From the NCBI GenBank assembly GCA_964416305.1, contig CAYQDM010000003.1, forward strand, positions 62,001-126,000: a stretch of 64,000 bases of DNA. Reading direction: 5' to 3'. The first letter of the stretch is position 1. Each line of letters begins with the position of its first letter. The position numbers were made by a program, and so were the translations under genes. The notes beneath the pieces were generated by a model. That model saw only the letters and a list, made by a program, of their open reading frames with translations. It was not told the DNA's origin and did not search any database. Source of the stretch: Acidaminobacter sp964416305 (lineage in GTDB: Bacteria; Bacillota; Clostridia; Peptostreptococcales; Acidaminobacteraceae). This document shows, piece by piece, positions 1 through 8,893 of this stretch.

Positions 1-94
1 CATCACACGTAAACCAATTCTGCCTTCTGAAGAAGAACTTGAATATAATCCCAGAGCGAGAAGCGCAAAACTAAGGGTAGCAGAAAAATTGTAA
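1..94 (+). CDS. rsmH: RsmH (MraW) 16S rRNA m4C1402 methyltransferase, C-terminal end only
   Basis: Only the last 30 codons are in the window, read in the second frame from base 2 and ending at a TAA at 92-94. The tail contains NPRARSAKLRVAEK, the conserved C-terminal signature of RsmH, which methylates N4 of C1402 in 16S rRNA using S-adenosylmethionine. RsmH is normally the gene just before ftsL in the dcw cluster, and the next gene here is FtsL-like, which supports the call. The rest of the gene lies upstream of the window. Confidence 0.85.
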   Translation, partial: ITRKPILPSEEELEYNPRARSAKLRVAEKL

Positions 95-113
95 GGTGCA
101 GGGGGTCATGACC

Positions 114-599
114 ATGTCAGCAGCAAGAACTATGACAGACTTTCAAAACTATGATGATTATCGCGCTTACATATTGAAAAAAAATGTAGAAGATGCTGCT
201 GACCGACACGAAGAGAAGGTTTCGAGAAAAAAACAGCGCAGAAGACTGTCCATATCCCTGAGAATCATTGCTTTTTCAGCGCTGCTCTTTATCATGCTCT
301 CGGTGATCGTGATCCGTTATGCAGATGTCTATGAAGCAAAATACGACATTCACGCCATGCAGTCTGAGATCAAGCAGATCAATCAAGAAATTGAAGAAAT
401 CAGCGCCTCCATGGACAGTACGGTTTCGCTGGAAAATGTTGAGAGGGTAGCAGTTCAAGAACTTAAAATGCAATACCCGCAGCCGGAGCAGATCGTCTAT
501 TTGACATCTAACTGGAAATACTCTCTTGACAGCGCTGCCAAAAGTGATTATGTTGTAGAGGATAGAAATACAACAGGTAATGACGGCACCATGAACTGA
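114..599 (+). CDS. ftsL: FtsL-like septum protein
   Basis: Small bitopic protein of about 161 residues. It has a charged N-terminal cytoplasmic part rich in K, R and E, one membrane segment (IIAFSALLFIMLSVIVI, about residues 50-66), then an extracytoplasmic stretch predicted as coiled coil. This is the FtsL/DivIC layout. FtsL has little sequence conservation, so the call rests on topology plus position between rsmH and the division transpeptidase. A GGGGG ribosome site at 101-105 fits the ATG at 114 with 8 bases spacing. An in-frame ATG at 108 and a GTG at 96 are less well placed. The gene probably belongs to the rsmH transcript. Confidence 0.7.
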   Translation: MSAARTMTDFQNYDDYRAYILKKNVEDAADRHEEKVSRKKQRRRLSISLRIIAFSALLFIMLSVIVIRYADVYEAKYDIHAMQSEIKQINQEIEEISASMDSTVSLENVERVAVQELKMQYPQPEQIVYLTSNWKYSLDSAAKSDYVVEDRNTTGNDGTMN

Positions 600-682
600 C
601 CTCCACTGGACTGTGAGAAATATTGCAGTCAGTACATCCCGAGGGTTTGGGCACCTTGTTGACCTGTGGAAGGAAGGCTTCT

Positions 683-2647
683 ATGACGAAACCAAATAAG
701 ATGCATCGACTTCGTTTATGGGCTGCCTATCTTATAGTCAGCCTTATTTTATTCGCGCTGATAGGAAGATTGGCGTACATACAAGTCATAAATAATGAAT
801 TTTATCTTACTAAAGCGCTCAGTCACCAAATCCGGGATATTCCGCTTCCGGCACTGCGAGGGGATATCATGGACCGCAATGGGATGAAACTGGCCTTTTC
901 CATGAGCACCTTCACGGTGTGGGCGAGGCCGGCGGATGTCAATGATCCGGCAGCGCATGGCGAGGCCCTATCGACAATCCTGGACGAACCTTCAGAGAGT
1001 ATAGCTGAAAGAATCGGGAATCCTGAAAGTACTTTGGTGCGTGTCGCTAAAGGATTGACCAAGTCAAAAGCGGACTTGGTGCGAAACAAAGGCCTTAAAG
1101 GGGTTTGGGTGACTGAGTCCAGCAAACGCGTCTATCCTTATGGCAACTTTGCTGCCCATATTATTGGACATTCAACCGAGGATGGAGATGGCCTGTCGGG
1201 CATAGAGCAGATGTTGGATGAAGCGCTTTCCGGCCTCGACGGAAAGATTGTCTCTCACACAGATGCTGCAGGCAGAACACTCCCGGTTGGGGATGAAAAA
1301 GTCTATGAACCTGAGGATGGCTATAATGTAGTTCTGACACTGGATGAAGTCATTCAGCACTTTACTGAAAAAGCAGTTGACAGCGGTCTCAAAGACTTTG
1401 GCGCCAAGCGGATCATGGCGATTGTCATGGATCCAATGACAGGTGAAGTTCTGGCTATGACGACAAAGCCGGATTACGATCCCAATACACCTCGGGACCT
1501 GGCTTCCTTTTTCACTGCGGAAGAAATTGCCGCAATGGACAATGACGCCATGTTTCAGGCATGGAATCAGATTTGGCGCAATCCAATCGTCAGCGACACT
1601 TATGAACCTGGATCCACCTTTAAATTGCTGACGGCTGCCGCCGGTCTGGAAGAAAACAAAGTAAGTGTGAATTCAACTTTCAACGACAAAGGTTACATTA
1701 TTGTCAACGGCGTCAGGATCAACTGCTGGAGAAGCAACAACCCTCATGGACTTCAGACGCTGACCCAGGGTCTTGAAAACTCATGTAACCCTGTATTTAT
1801 CGAAATTGGACAAAGGCTGGGCACAGAATCCTTCTTCAATTATGTTGAAGATTTTGGATTCACAGAAAAAACCGGTATTCTTCTGCCTGCCGAAGGCAAT
1901 GCGCTCGTTCAGGCCGAGGAACGGATTGGTCCGGTTGAGCTTGCCACCATGTCCTTTGGACATGGTGTATCCACGACCCCCATACAGGTGGCGACAGCGG
2001 TTTCTGCGATCGTCAATGGCGGCAATTTGATGCAGCCATTGATAGTTAAATCCTTATCTGATGATGAGGGAAATGTCGTGGAATCCTTTGAGCCAAAAGT
2101 CAGACGCCAAGTAATTTCAAAAGAAACCTCCGATGAGATGCGTAAAATGATGGAATCGGTTGTCCTCAAAGGCTCGGGAAAGAAGGCGTACATTCCGGGC
2201 ATTGGTGTCGGCGGTAAAACGGGTACAACGGAGAAACTGGTCGACGGCCGTTATTCCAAGGACCTCGCCTATGCCTCTTTTGTAGGATTTGCACCTGTCG
2301 ACGACCCTAAGGTCGTTGTTCTGGTAATCGTCGACGAACCAAAAGATATCAACTTTGGCAGTGTCGTCGCAGCTCCAATCGCCCATAACATTCTTTTGGA
2401 TACCTTAAGATATATGAAAGTGGAACCTGAAATTCTGGATGCCGCTAAAATGATTACCGTCCCTGATCTGAACGGAAAAACATTAAAACAGGCACAAGCG
2501 ATCCTCGATGCATCTGAGTTGTTGCTCAATACGGTACCGATTGATCTGGATGACCCTGAAGCTATCGTTCAGATGCAGTATCCTGCTGCGGGAGAAAAAA
2601 TCCGCCAACACTCAATTGTAATCTTGTCTTTTGATACGACGCATTAA
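683..2647 (+). CDS. Division transpeptidase (class B penicillin-binding protein, FtsI/SpoVD type) with one PASTA domain
   Basis: Septal peptidoglycan transpeptidase that crosslinks new wall at the division site. There is an N-terminal membrane anchor (about residues 10-30), a PBP dimer domain, then the penicillin-binding domain with all three active-site motifs: STFK with Ser311, SCN, and KTGTTEK. One PASTA domain closes the protein (from about residue 590, beginning ITVPDLNGKTL), as in SpoVD and PBP2B-type proteins. A frame extends upstream to a TTG at 623, but a GAAGGAAGG site just before the ATG at 683 decides the start. Sequence alone does not separate a vegetative FtsI/PBP2B from SpoVD. 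Because nearby sporulation genes are missing, the vegetative role is more likely. Confidence 0.9.
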   Translation: MTKPNKMHRLRLWAAYLIVSLILFALIGRLAYIQVINNEFYLTKALSHQIRDIPLPALRGDIMDRNGMKLAFSMSTFTVWARPADVNDPAAHGEALSTILDEPSESIAERIGNPESTLVRVAKGLTKSKADLVRNKGLKGVWVTESSKRVYPYGNFAAHIIGHSTEDGDGLSGIEQMLDEALSGLDGKIVSHTDAAGRTLPVGDEKVYEPEDGYNVVLTLDEVIQHFTEKAVDSGLKDFGAKRIMAIVMDPMTGEVLAMTTKPDYDPNTPRDLASFFTAEEIAAMDNDAMFQAWNQIWRNPIVSDTYEPGSTFKLLTAAAGLEENKVSVNSTFNDKGYIIVNGVRINCWRSNNPHGLQTLTQGLENSCNPVFIEIGQRLGTESFFNYVEDFGFTEKTGILLPAEGNALVQAEERIGPVELATMSFGHGVSTTPIQVATAVSAIVNGGNLMQPLIVKSLSDDEGNVVESFEPKVRRQVISKETSDEMRKMMESVVLKGSGKKAYIPGIGVGGKTGTTEKLVDGRYSKDLAYASFVGFAPVDDPKVVVLVIVDEPKDINFGSVVAAPIAHNILLDTLRYMKVEPEILDAAKMITVPDLNGKTLKQAQAILDASELLLNTVPIDLDDPEAIVQMQYPAAGEKIRQHSIVILSFDTTH

Positions 2648-2672
2648 AAAATAGTATTAAAAATGCTATAAT
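2644..2672 (+). promoter_or_regulatory. Possible promoter for murE
   Basis: TTAAAA (2644-2649) and a perfect TATAAT (2667-2672) are spaced by 17 bases. The -35 box matches only four of six. The predicted start falls in the left arm of the terminator just downstream, so a transcript starting here could not form the complete hairpin. This is inference from spacing only. Confidence 0.35.
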
Positions 2673-2714
2673 AAAAAGGCGATTTGTTGTATACTGAATT
2701 GCCTTTTTGTTTTA
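2673..2714 (+). terminator. Intrinsic terminator between the transpeptidase gene and murE
   Basis: Left arm AAAAAGGCGATT (2673-2684) pairs with AATTGCCTTTTT (2697-2708) with one G-U pair and a 12-base loop. A T-rich tail follows. It should end or attenuate the rsmH-ftsL-transpeptidase transcript. Confidence 0.75.
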
Positions 2715-2737
2715 TTGATTTTTAGGACAGGATGTGA

Positions 2738-4243
2738 ATGTCTTTGAAACTGGAATGTTTGTTGGAGGGACTGACCTTCGAGTGTCTTAACGGACGCCTG
2801 GATGTTGAAATAAATGGTATGCAAACTGACTCCAGAAGTGTAGGGACAGGAGATCTGTTTATTGCCTTGGAAGGTGTCACTACGGATGGCCACAATTATT
2901 TGAGTCAAGCTGCAAGACAGGGCGCCGCTGCGGCATTCGTGGAGAAAACTAAAGAAGCGTTGAACCAAGATCTCGATTCGTTCGGATTTCAATGTGTCGT
3001 TCGAGTGGAGGATCTGAGCGGATGTCTTGCGCTTCTGGGTTCCCGTTTTTATGAGAATCCCTCAGAGGCCATGACGGTGATTGGCATTACCGGTACGAAT
3101 GGCAAAACCTCGGTCGCGCAAATGCTGTCGGATGCTTTGGAGAGTCAAGGGACGCGGGTTGGGGTTTTTGGAACCATCGGCAACCGTATTGGAGATCAGA
3201 CTTTTGAAACACAGAATACCACTCTCGAGCCGGTGTCGCTACAGCGGCTGTTTCGTACTGCTGTGAATGCAGGCACCTCTCACCTGATTATGGAAGTTTC
3301 TTCTCACGGGCTTGAACTTGGACGTGTTGACCATACTCACTTCAGCTGTGCGGTGTTCACGAATCTGACGGAAGACCACTTGGAATTTCATGGGGATATG
3401 GAGTCCTATTTTCAAGCAAAGTTGAAGCTTTTTGATATGAATCAAGGCACAGCGGTCGTCAACTGGGAGGACGCCTATGGAAAACGTCTGGTCGAGCGGC
3501 TGCGGGCATCCGGGAAACCGGTAGTCACTTATGGTCTGTCTCAGAAGTGTGACTTCAGCGCAAGTGAGATCGCCTGGACATATAAGGGCACTGAATTTTT
3601 ACTGAATATGCCAGGCACTAAGTCAAAGGTTTGTGTCCCCGGTCTGGGACGAATTCAGGTTTTTAACGCCTTAGCGGTCTTTGCGGCATTATACGTGCTG
3701 GGTTTTGATACTGATGCCGTGATTCGCTCTGCCGCCGGTCTAAACCCTGTGCCGGGCAGAATGGAACGCATTGAAGGAAATTGGCCTTATGATGTTTTCG
3801 TCGATTTTGCCCATACACCTGATGCGCTAAGAAATGTTCTGGAGATCGTCAGGGAAATGACAAGCGGCAAACTTCACGTCCTGTTTGGCTGCGGCGGCGA
3901 CAGAGACCGTCTGAAACGACCGGTTATGGGACGGCTTGCAGCGACTCTGGCGGATGCTGTCTACCTGACCAGTGACAATCCCAGGACAGAACCAGCTGAG
4001 TCAATTCTTTCAGAGATCTTGGCGGGAATTCCGGAGGCCTTAATGGGCAAAGTGCTTGTCGAGATCGACCGCCGCAACGCGATTCAAGCTGCAATTCGAA
4101 GGTTGGAGAAAGGGGATGTTCTGATCCTGGCAGGAAAAGGACATGAGCCCTACCAAATAATTGGGACGACCAAATATCACTTTGATGATCGTGAGGAAGC
4201 ACTTGAAGCACTTAAAGTTGTCATGGCGTCTAAAGCGATCTAG
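2738..4243 (+). CDS. murE: MurE, UDP-MurNAc-tripeptide synthetase (meso-diaminopimelate type)
   Basis: Cytoplasmic ATP-dependent ligase that adds the third amino acid to UDP-MurNAc-L-Ala-D-Glu. The Mur ligase layout is complete: N-terminal uridine-binding domain, ATP-binding loop GTNGKT near residue 118, the DHLEFHG region and the C-terminal ligase domain. The DNPRTEP motif near residue 413 is the meso-DAP-recognising form. Lysine-adding MurE enzymes carry a different residue set, so the wall peptide is probably DAP type. dapF elsewhere in the window agrees with this. The start at 2738 follows AGGACAGGATG. murF, which often follows murE, is not here. The next gene is mraY. Confidence 0.95.
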   Translation: MSLKLECLLEGLTFECLNGRLDVEINGMQTDSRSVGTGDLFIALEGVTTDGHNYLSQAARQGAAAAFVEKTKEALNQDLDSFGFQCVVRVEDLSGCLALLGSRFYENPSEAMTVIGITGTNGKTSVAQMLSDALESQGTRVGVFGTIGNRIGDQTFETQNTTLEPVSLQRLFRTAVNAGTSHLIMEVSSHGLELGRVDHTHFSCAVFTNLTEDHLEFHGDMESYFQAKLKLFDMNQGTAVVNWEDAYGKRLVERLRASGKPVVTYGLSQKCDFSASEIAWTYKGTEFLLNMPGTKSKVCVPGLGRIQVFNALAVFAALYVLGFDTDAVIRSAAGLNPVPGRMERIEGNWPYDVFVDFAHTPDALRNVLEIVREMTSGKLHVLFGCGGDRDRLKRPVMGRLAATLADAVYLTSDNPRTEPAESILSEILAGIPEALMGKVLVEIDRRNAIQAAIRRLEKGDVLILAGKGHEPYQIIGTTKYHFDDREEALEALKVVMASKAI

Positions 4244-4305
4244 ATAGGTATGAAAAAATCAAATTAATACCCAATCTGCAAACTTGGAAATTTTGGAGGC
4301 GTTTT

Positions 4306-5259
4306 ATGATTCAATCATATTTGCTGGTGAGTGCTATAACACTGGCAGTTGGTATAGGGCTCGGATTTGCGATGATCCCTCTTTTGAGAAAGATGAAATT
4401 TGGACAGAGCATTCGCGAGGAAGGTCCAAAGGCGCATTTGGCAAAATCCGGGACACCCACTATGGGCGGTCTGATATTCATGACTGCTGCCGTAGGCGTA
4501 ATACTGATGCGAGGCAGTTTCGGACCTGAAGTCAGGCTGTTTTTACTCCTGTTTGGCGGCCTTGGTGTCGTTGGATTTGCGGATGACTATCTTAAGATTA
4601 TCCGGAAGAAGAATTTAGGTCTCCGCGCGTGGCAAAAGCTCGCGGGGCAATTCGCAGTTGCGTTGGCTGGGGCCTGGTATGCCGGCGAGGCTTTTGGAAC
4701 CGGAATCATCTTGCCGGGAACTGGGCAGGTACTGGATCTGGGGATCATTTATTTTCCGTTTGTGATGTTTGTGATCCTGGCACTTTCCAACGGCATTAAT
4801 CTGACAGACGGATTGGATGGATTGGCAGGATCAGTAACAACGCTGGTGTCGTTGACCCTGGCGGTGATGTCCTACCAATTGGGGGCATACGAAAATGGAA
4901 TGCTCGCCTCAATTTTGGCGGGCGGCTTGATGGCATTTCTCTATTTTAACCGATACCCTGCCAAGGTTTTTATGGGCGATGTGGGTTCGCTCGCTCTGGG
5001 CGGCGCCGTAACTGCTTTGTCGCTTTCAACGGGGACAGTGCTCTGGATCCTGGTTTTTGGTGTGATTTATGTCATAGAGACAATCAGCGTCGTGTTGCAG
5101 GTGGGGTCCTATAAGCTCAGACAAAAGCGCTTGTTTAAAATGGCCCCAATTCATCACCATTTTGAATTGTCTGGCTGGCACGAGACAAAAGTAGTCGTAA
5201 TATTTAACGCTGTGACCGCGCTAGGCTGTTTACTCAGTTTGTGGCTGCTGCGTCTATAA
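4306..5259 (+). CDS. mraY: MraY, phospho-MurNAc-pentapeptide transferase
   Basis: Integral membrane enzyme that transfers phospho-MurNAc-pentapeptide from UDP to undecaprenyl phosphate, making lipid I. At 317 residues with about ten hydrophobic segments it matches the family. Conserved cytoplasmic motifs are present: the Asp pair at D93-D94 (DDYLK), NLTDGLDGLA near 165, MGDVGSLALGG near 224 and APIHHHFE with the His run near 283. A TTTGGAGG site precedes the ATG. It sits 62 bases after murE and 13 before murD, in one apparent operon. Confidence 0.96.
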   Translation: MIQSYLLVSAITLAVGIGLGFAMIPLLRKMKFGQSIREEGPKAHLAKSGTPTMGGLIFMTAAVGVILMRGSFGPEVRLFLLLFGGLGVVGFADDYLKIIRKKNLGLRAWQKLAGQFAVALAGAWYAGEAFGTGIILPGTGQVLDLGIIYFPFVMFVILALSNGINLTDGLDGLAGSVTTLVSLTLAVMSYQLGAYENGMLASILAGGLMAFLYFNRYPAKVFMGDVGSLALGGAVTALSLSTGTVLWILVFGVIYVIETISVVLQVGSYKLRQKRLFKMAPIHHHFELSGWHETKVVVIFNAVTALGCLLSLWLLRL

Positions 5260-5272
5260 AGGGGGCACTGGA

Positions 5273-6649
5273 ATGACAGGAGAGAAGAGAGCTTTAGTCG
5301 TTGGACTTGCCAAGTCGGGGATTCCGGCAGTTAAAGCATTGAATCAGTTAGGGTATGCAGTTGATTTGAATGATTTGAAGTCGGCAGAAGCCTTCGAAAG
5401 TATTATGCCTACTTTGGCCGGCAGTTATAGGAACACCTTGTTTGGTTCTCACCCTAAGGTTGAAGAAATCACAAACTATGATCTGATCCTCGTCAGCCCC
5501 GGTGTGCCGCTGGATCTGCCCTTTATTGCGGCAGCAAAGTCAGCAGGCGTTGAAATTATTGGGGAACTCGAACTTGGCTTCAGACTTGCAGAGGGGATGT
5601 TTTTTGCCATCACCGGCACAAACGGAAAAACTACCACTACGGCATTGACCGGCGAAATTTTCAAAGCGGCGGGAAGACATGCCATAGTAGCCGGAAATAT
5701 TGGCCAGTCTGTTGTCGAACTTGCGTCGACTTCTACGAAAGAGACGTGTTGGATCACAGAGGTCAGCAGTTTTCAGCTCGAATCCATTCATGCGTTTCAT
5801 CCGTCCGTCTCAGCCATTCTGAATGTGACGCCGGACCATTTAAACAGACACAAGACTATGGAAAATTACATTGACGCCAAGTGTAGAATTTTTGAAAATG
5901 CAGGGGCAGAGGATGTTGTTCTTTTAAACGCAGACAATCCGGAGACGTTTGCACTTAAGGATCGTGCGTCGGAAACCGGTGCCAGAGTTGTGCTGTTCAG
6001 CAGAAAAGAAGTGGTTGAGGACGGCGTCTGCTGTGATCCGGTTTCCGGCGATTTGATTTTGGTGGATGCAAAACGCGGCTTGAGGGAAAGGGTTGTACAC
6101 TGCAATGAAATCTTTATCCCAGGCAGCCACAATCTCGAAAACGCCTTGGCGGCAGCCGGAATTGCCTACTTCGCAGGAATCGAGCCGGAAATAATAGCCT
6201 CGGTGCTCAAGTCTTTTCAAGGGGTAGAGCACAGGATTGAATTTGTTCGTGAGATTAATAACGTTTATTTCTACAACGATTCCAAAGGGACCAATCCTGA
6301 CGCGTCCATTAAAGCCGTCGAAGCAATGACACGTCCTACGGTTCTCATTGCGGGCGGAATGGACAAAGGCAGTACTTTTGATGAGCTGATTGAAGCCTTT
6401 GGCGGTCGAATTGCCAAACTTATCGTGTTGGGTGAAACGGCAGCGTTCATTGAAGAGACCGCGCATAAGCTTGGCTTTGATAACGTGTCCCGTGTCGCAA
6501 CTATGGATGAGGCCGTGGTCCTGGCAGCAGCCTGCGTGCCGGAGGGTGGCGCGGTACTGCTGTCGCCGGCTTGCGCGAGTTGGGATATGTATGAGAACTT
6601 TGAAAGACGAGGAGAGCACTTTAAGCGCTGTGTCAATGAATTGAGGTGA
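5273..6649 (+). CDS. murD: MurD, UDP-MurNAc-L-alanine:D-glutamate ligase
   Basis: Adds D-glutamate to UDP-MurNAc-L-Ala in the cytoplasm. It is a 458-residue Mur ligase with an N-terminal Rossmann-like domain (VVGLAKSG), the ATP loop GTNGKTTTT from residue 115, EVSSFQLE, the NVTPDHLNRH motif, and the C-terminal domain with YNDSKGTNPDA and LLSPACASWD, both diagnostic of MurD. Its TGA overlaps the region used for ftsW initiation, so translational coupling is likely. Confidence 0.96.
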   Translation: MTGEKRALVVGLAKSGIPAVKALNQLGYAVDLNDLKSAEAFESIMPTLAGSYRNTLFGSHPKVEEITNYDLILVSPGVPLDLPFIAAAKSAGVEIIGELELGFRLAEGMFFAITGTNGKTTTTALTGEIFKAAGRHAIVAGNIGQSVVELASTSTKETCWITEVSSFQLESIHAFHPSVSAILNVTPDHLNRHKTMENYIDAKCRIFENAGAEDVVLLNADNPETFALKDRASETGARVVLFSRKEVVEDGVCCDPVSGDLILVDAKRGLRERVVHCNEIFIPGSHNLENALAAAGIAYFAGIEPEIIASVLKSFQGVEHRIEFVREINNVYFYNDSKGTNPDASIKAVEAMTRPTVLIAGGMDKGSTFDELIEAFGGRIAKLIVLGETAAFIEETAHKLGFDNVSRVATMDEAVVLAAACVPEGGAVLLSPACASWDMYENFERRGEHFKRCVNELR

Positions 6650-6654
6650 AGGTC

Positions 6655-7776
6655 TTGAAAAATGAAACACAAGGCATAGATTATGCTTTGCTGGTAGTGG
6701 TGATGCTCCTGGTGTTTACAGGTGTCATGATGGTCTTCAGCTCCAGTTTTTATTACGCCATGGCCAAATGGGAAAACAAGTACCTCTTTCTTGAAAAGCA
6801 TTTGATCTGGGCAGGCGCGGGCGTCGTCGCCATGATTTTCTTCTCTTTGATTGATTACAAACTTTATAGGAAAATTGCGTTTTTCCTGTTTGTTGCCAGT
6901 TTTATCTTTTTGGGGCTTCTATTTACTCCCCTCGGAAAAGAAGTTAATGGTGCGGTGCGGTGGGTGGACATAGGCCCGCTGACATTTATGCCGAGTGAAT
7001 TCGCAAAAATGGCTGCGATCCTTTACATGGCTGGATTTCTTGAAAACCGTCAGCGAAAAATGCATAAGTTTTCATCAGGGTTGTTGCCGGTCCTAATTAT
7101 TGTGGGTGCCTATTTCGTTTTGATTTACAAGCAGCCCAATCTCAGCAACGCCATAACGATAAGCGGGATCCTCATGTCTATGGCCTTTGTAGCAGGTGTC
7201 AATATTTTTCAGCTCTTGACACTTGGCGCGGCCGGCGGCGCTGGCATCTACGCGGCGATTTTATCCAGCGAATGGCGCGCCAGACGTTTCCTGACCTTTC
7301 TCGATCCGTTTAAAGATACTTTTGGGGACGGGTGGCAGGTCATCCAATCCCTCTATGCATTAGGTTCAGGCGGACTTTTTGGCGTCGGACTTGGACAAAG
7401 TACTTTAAACAAGCTCTATATACCGGAACCTCAAAATGACTTTATCTTTGCTACGGTCGGCGAGGAACTGGGATTTGTCGGTTCATCCCTTCTCATTTTA
7501 CTATTTCTGTTTCTGATCTACAGATGCATCCGCATTGCCATGAACGCGCCGGACCAGTATGGCATGTTTCTCGCGACGGGCATTACAGCTATGCTCGCGA
7601 TCCACACCATTATCAATGTGGCGGTTGTGACGTCATCCATGCCTGTTACAGGACTTCAGCTGCCATTTATCAGTTATGGCGGCAACTTTCTGCTGATGCT
7701 CATGATTGCCATGGGGATCATGCTGAATATTTCAAAACAGTCAAAATCCATTCGAACGAAGCAAAGGGAGTCCTGA
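6655..7776 (+). CDS. ftsW: FtsW/SpoVE-type SEDS peptidoglycan glycosyltransferase
   Basis: Polytopic membrane protein of the SEDS family, which polymerises lipid II into glycan strands together with its cognate class B PBP (here the gene at 683). About ten membrane segments are visible. Family motifs include PSEFAKMA, GDGWQVIQSLYALGSGGLFGVGLGQS region, FATVGEELG and PFISYGGN near the end. A TTG at 6655 is preferred because GAGGTGA lies 6-7 bases upstream. A GTG at 6646 in the same frame overlaps the murD stop but has no good ribosome site. FtsW, SpoVE and RodA are close paralogues. Position between murD and murG favours FtsW or SpoVE. Confidence 0.9.
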   Translation: MKNETQGIDYALLVVVMLLVFTGVMMVFSSSFYYAMAKWENKYLFLEKHLIWAGAGVVAMIFFSLIDYKLYRKIAFFLFVASFIFLGLLFTPLGKEVNGAVRWVDIGPLTFMPSEFAKMAAILYMAGFLENRQRKMHKFSSGLLPVLIIVGAYFVLIYKQPNLSNAITISGILMSMAFVAGVNIFQLLTLGAAGGAGIYAAILSSEWRARRFLTFLDPFKDTFGDGWQVIQSLYALGSGGLFGVGLGQSTLNKLYIPEPQNDFIFATVGEELGFVGSSLLILLFLFLIYRCIRIAMNAPDQYGMFLATGITAMLAIHTIINVAVVTSSMPVTGLQLPFISYGGNFLLMLMIAMGIMLNISKQSKSIRTKQRES

Positions 7777-7778
7777 AT

Positions 7779-8885
7779 ATGCGAATTGTTGTTACCGGCG
7801 GTGGTACCGGTGGCCATATCTACCCAGCACTGTCAGTTATTGAAGCTTTTCAAAAAACGGATCCCAACCTTCAGGTGCTCTATATAGGATCAAAACGCGG
7901 TCTGGAAAAGGACATAGTAGAGAAGGCAGGGTTCCAATTTGTGGGATTGGACGTCAAAGGCTTTCAGAAAAAAACGCCGGGAGATGTTCTGGAAACGACA
8001 TACAAGGCAGCCGGCGCTCTTCTTAAGGCTTATGGTCTGATCAAAAAATTCAATCCGGATCTCGTCTTTGGAACCGGAGGTTATGTCAGCGGGCCCGTCG
8101 TCTTGGCGGGTGCTTTGTCCGGAAAGTTTACGGCAGTGCACGAACAGAATGTTCATCCCGGAAAGACAATCCGAATGCTTGAAAAGCGGGTGAAAAGGAC
8201 TTATATCAGTTTTTCGGAGACGCTATCCTCACTTAAGCATCCCGAAAAAGCGCTCCTGACCGGCAATCCTGTGAGGGATCAGTTTAAGCATCTGGACAAG
8301 GCTGAGTGTCGGTCGAAAATTGGAATAAATGACGAATTTGTGGTACTTTCCTTTGGCGGCAGCGGGGGCGCAAAAAAAATCAACGAAACCATGATGCTGG
8401 TGATGAATCAATACAGACAGCAACCGCGAGTCAGGTTTATCCATGTCACCGGAAAGGCCCATTATGAAAGATACATGAAGCTGCTTGAGCAGAATGAATT
8501 CAAATTGGTCAATCATCTTAAAGTCGTCCCGTATCTGTATGATATGCCTCAGTATTTGGCAGCGGCAGACCTGGTGATAAGCCGTGCGGGGGCGACGACA
8601 ATTGCCGAGCTCTGCGCGGTGTCGACCCCTTCGATCTTAATCCCATCACCAAATGTCAGTGAAAACCATCAGGAATACAATGCAAGATCTCTGGAACGTG
8701 CAGGGGTCAGCGTTTTACTCCCTGAACGACATTTGAGTGATACGAGAATTGTCAGTATGATCAACGAGTGGATCAGCCACCCGGAGAAGTTGGAAAAAAT
8801 GAAGTCGAAGTTCGCGGCGATCCAGCATGAGGATGCTGCAGCGACTATTGTAAAGGACATCGTTCAGGTGTTGTCAGCGAGGTGA
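7779..8885 (+). CDS. murG: MurG, lipid II synthase (GlcNAc transferase)
   Basis: Peripheral membrane GT28 glycosyltransferase that adds GlcNAc from UDP-GlcNAc to lipid I to give lipid II. It begins MRIVVTGGGTGGHIYPAL with the glycine-rich loop 1, followed by GTGGYVSGPVVLA, HEQN, FGGSGGAKKIN and SRAGATTIAEL, all conserved in MurG. The start at 7779 follows AAAGGGAG and lies 3 bases after the ftsW stop. The frame stays open upstream inside ftsW, but that extension is not real because the family begins at this methionine. Confidence 0.96.
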   Translation: MRIVVTGGGTGGHIYPALSVIEAFQKTDPNLQVLYIGSKRGLEKDIVEKAGFQFVGLDVKGFQKKTPGDVLETTYKAAGALLKAYGLIKKFNPDLVFGTGGYVSGPVVLAGALSGKFTAVHEQNVHPGKTIRMLEKRVKRTYISFSETLSSLKHPEKALLTGNPVRDQFKHLDKAECRSKIGINDEFVVLSFGGSGGAKKINETMMLVMNQYRQQPRVRFIHVTGKAHYERYMKLLEQNEFKLVNHLKVVPYLYDMPQYLAAADLVISRAGATTIAELCAVSTPSILIPSPNVSENHQEYNARSLERAGVSVLLPERHLSDTRIVSMINEWISHPEKLEKMKSKFAAIQHEDAAATIVKDIVQVLSAR

Positions 8886-8893
8886 TGTGAGGC

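Noticed and set aside
4284..4529. 81-codon frame overlapping the mraY start
   Set aside because: It is out of frame with mraY, which has a good ribosome site and conserved sequence from its ATG.
5924..6670. Open frame of 248 codons on the minus strand opposite murD
   Set aside because: Antisense shadow of a conserved Mur ligase with all motifs present on the plus strand.
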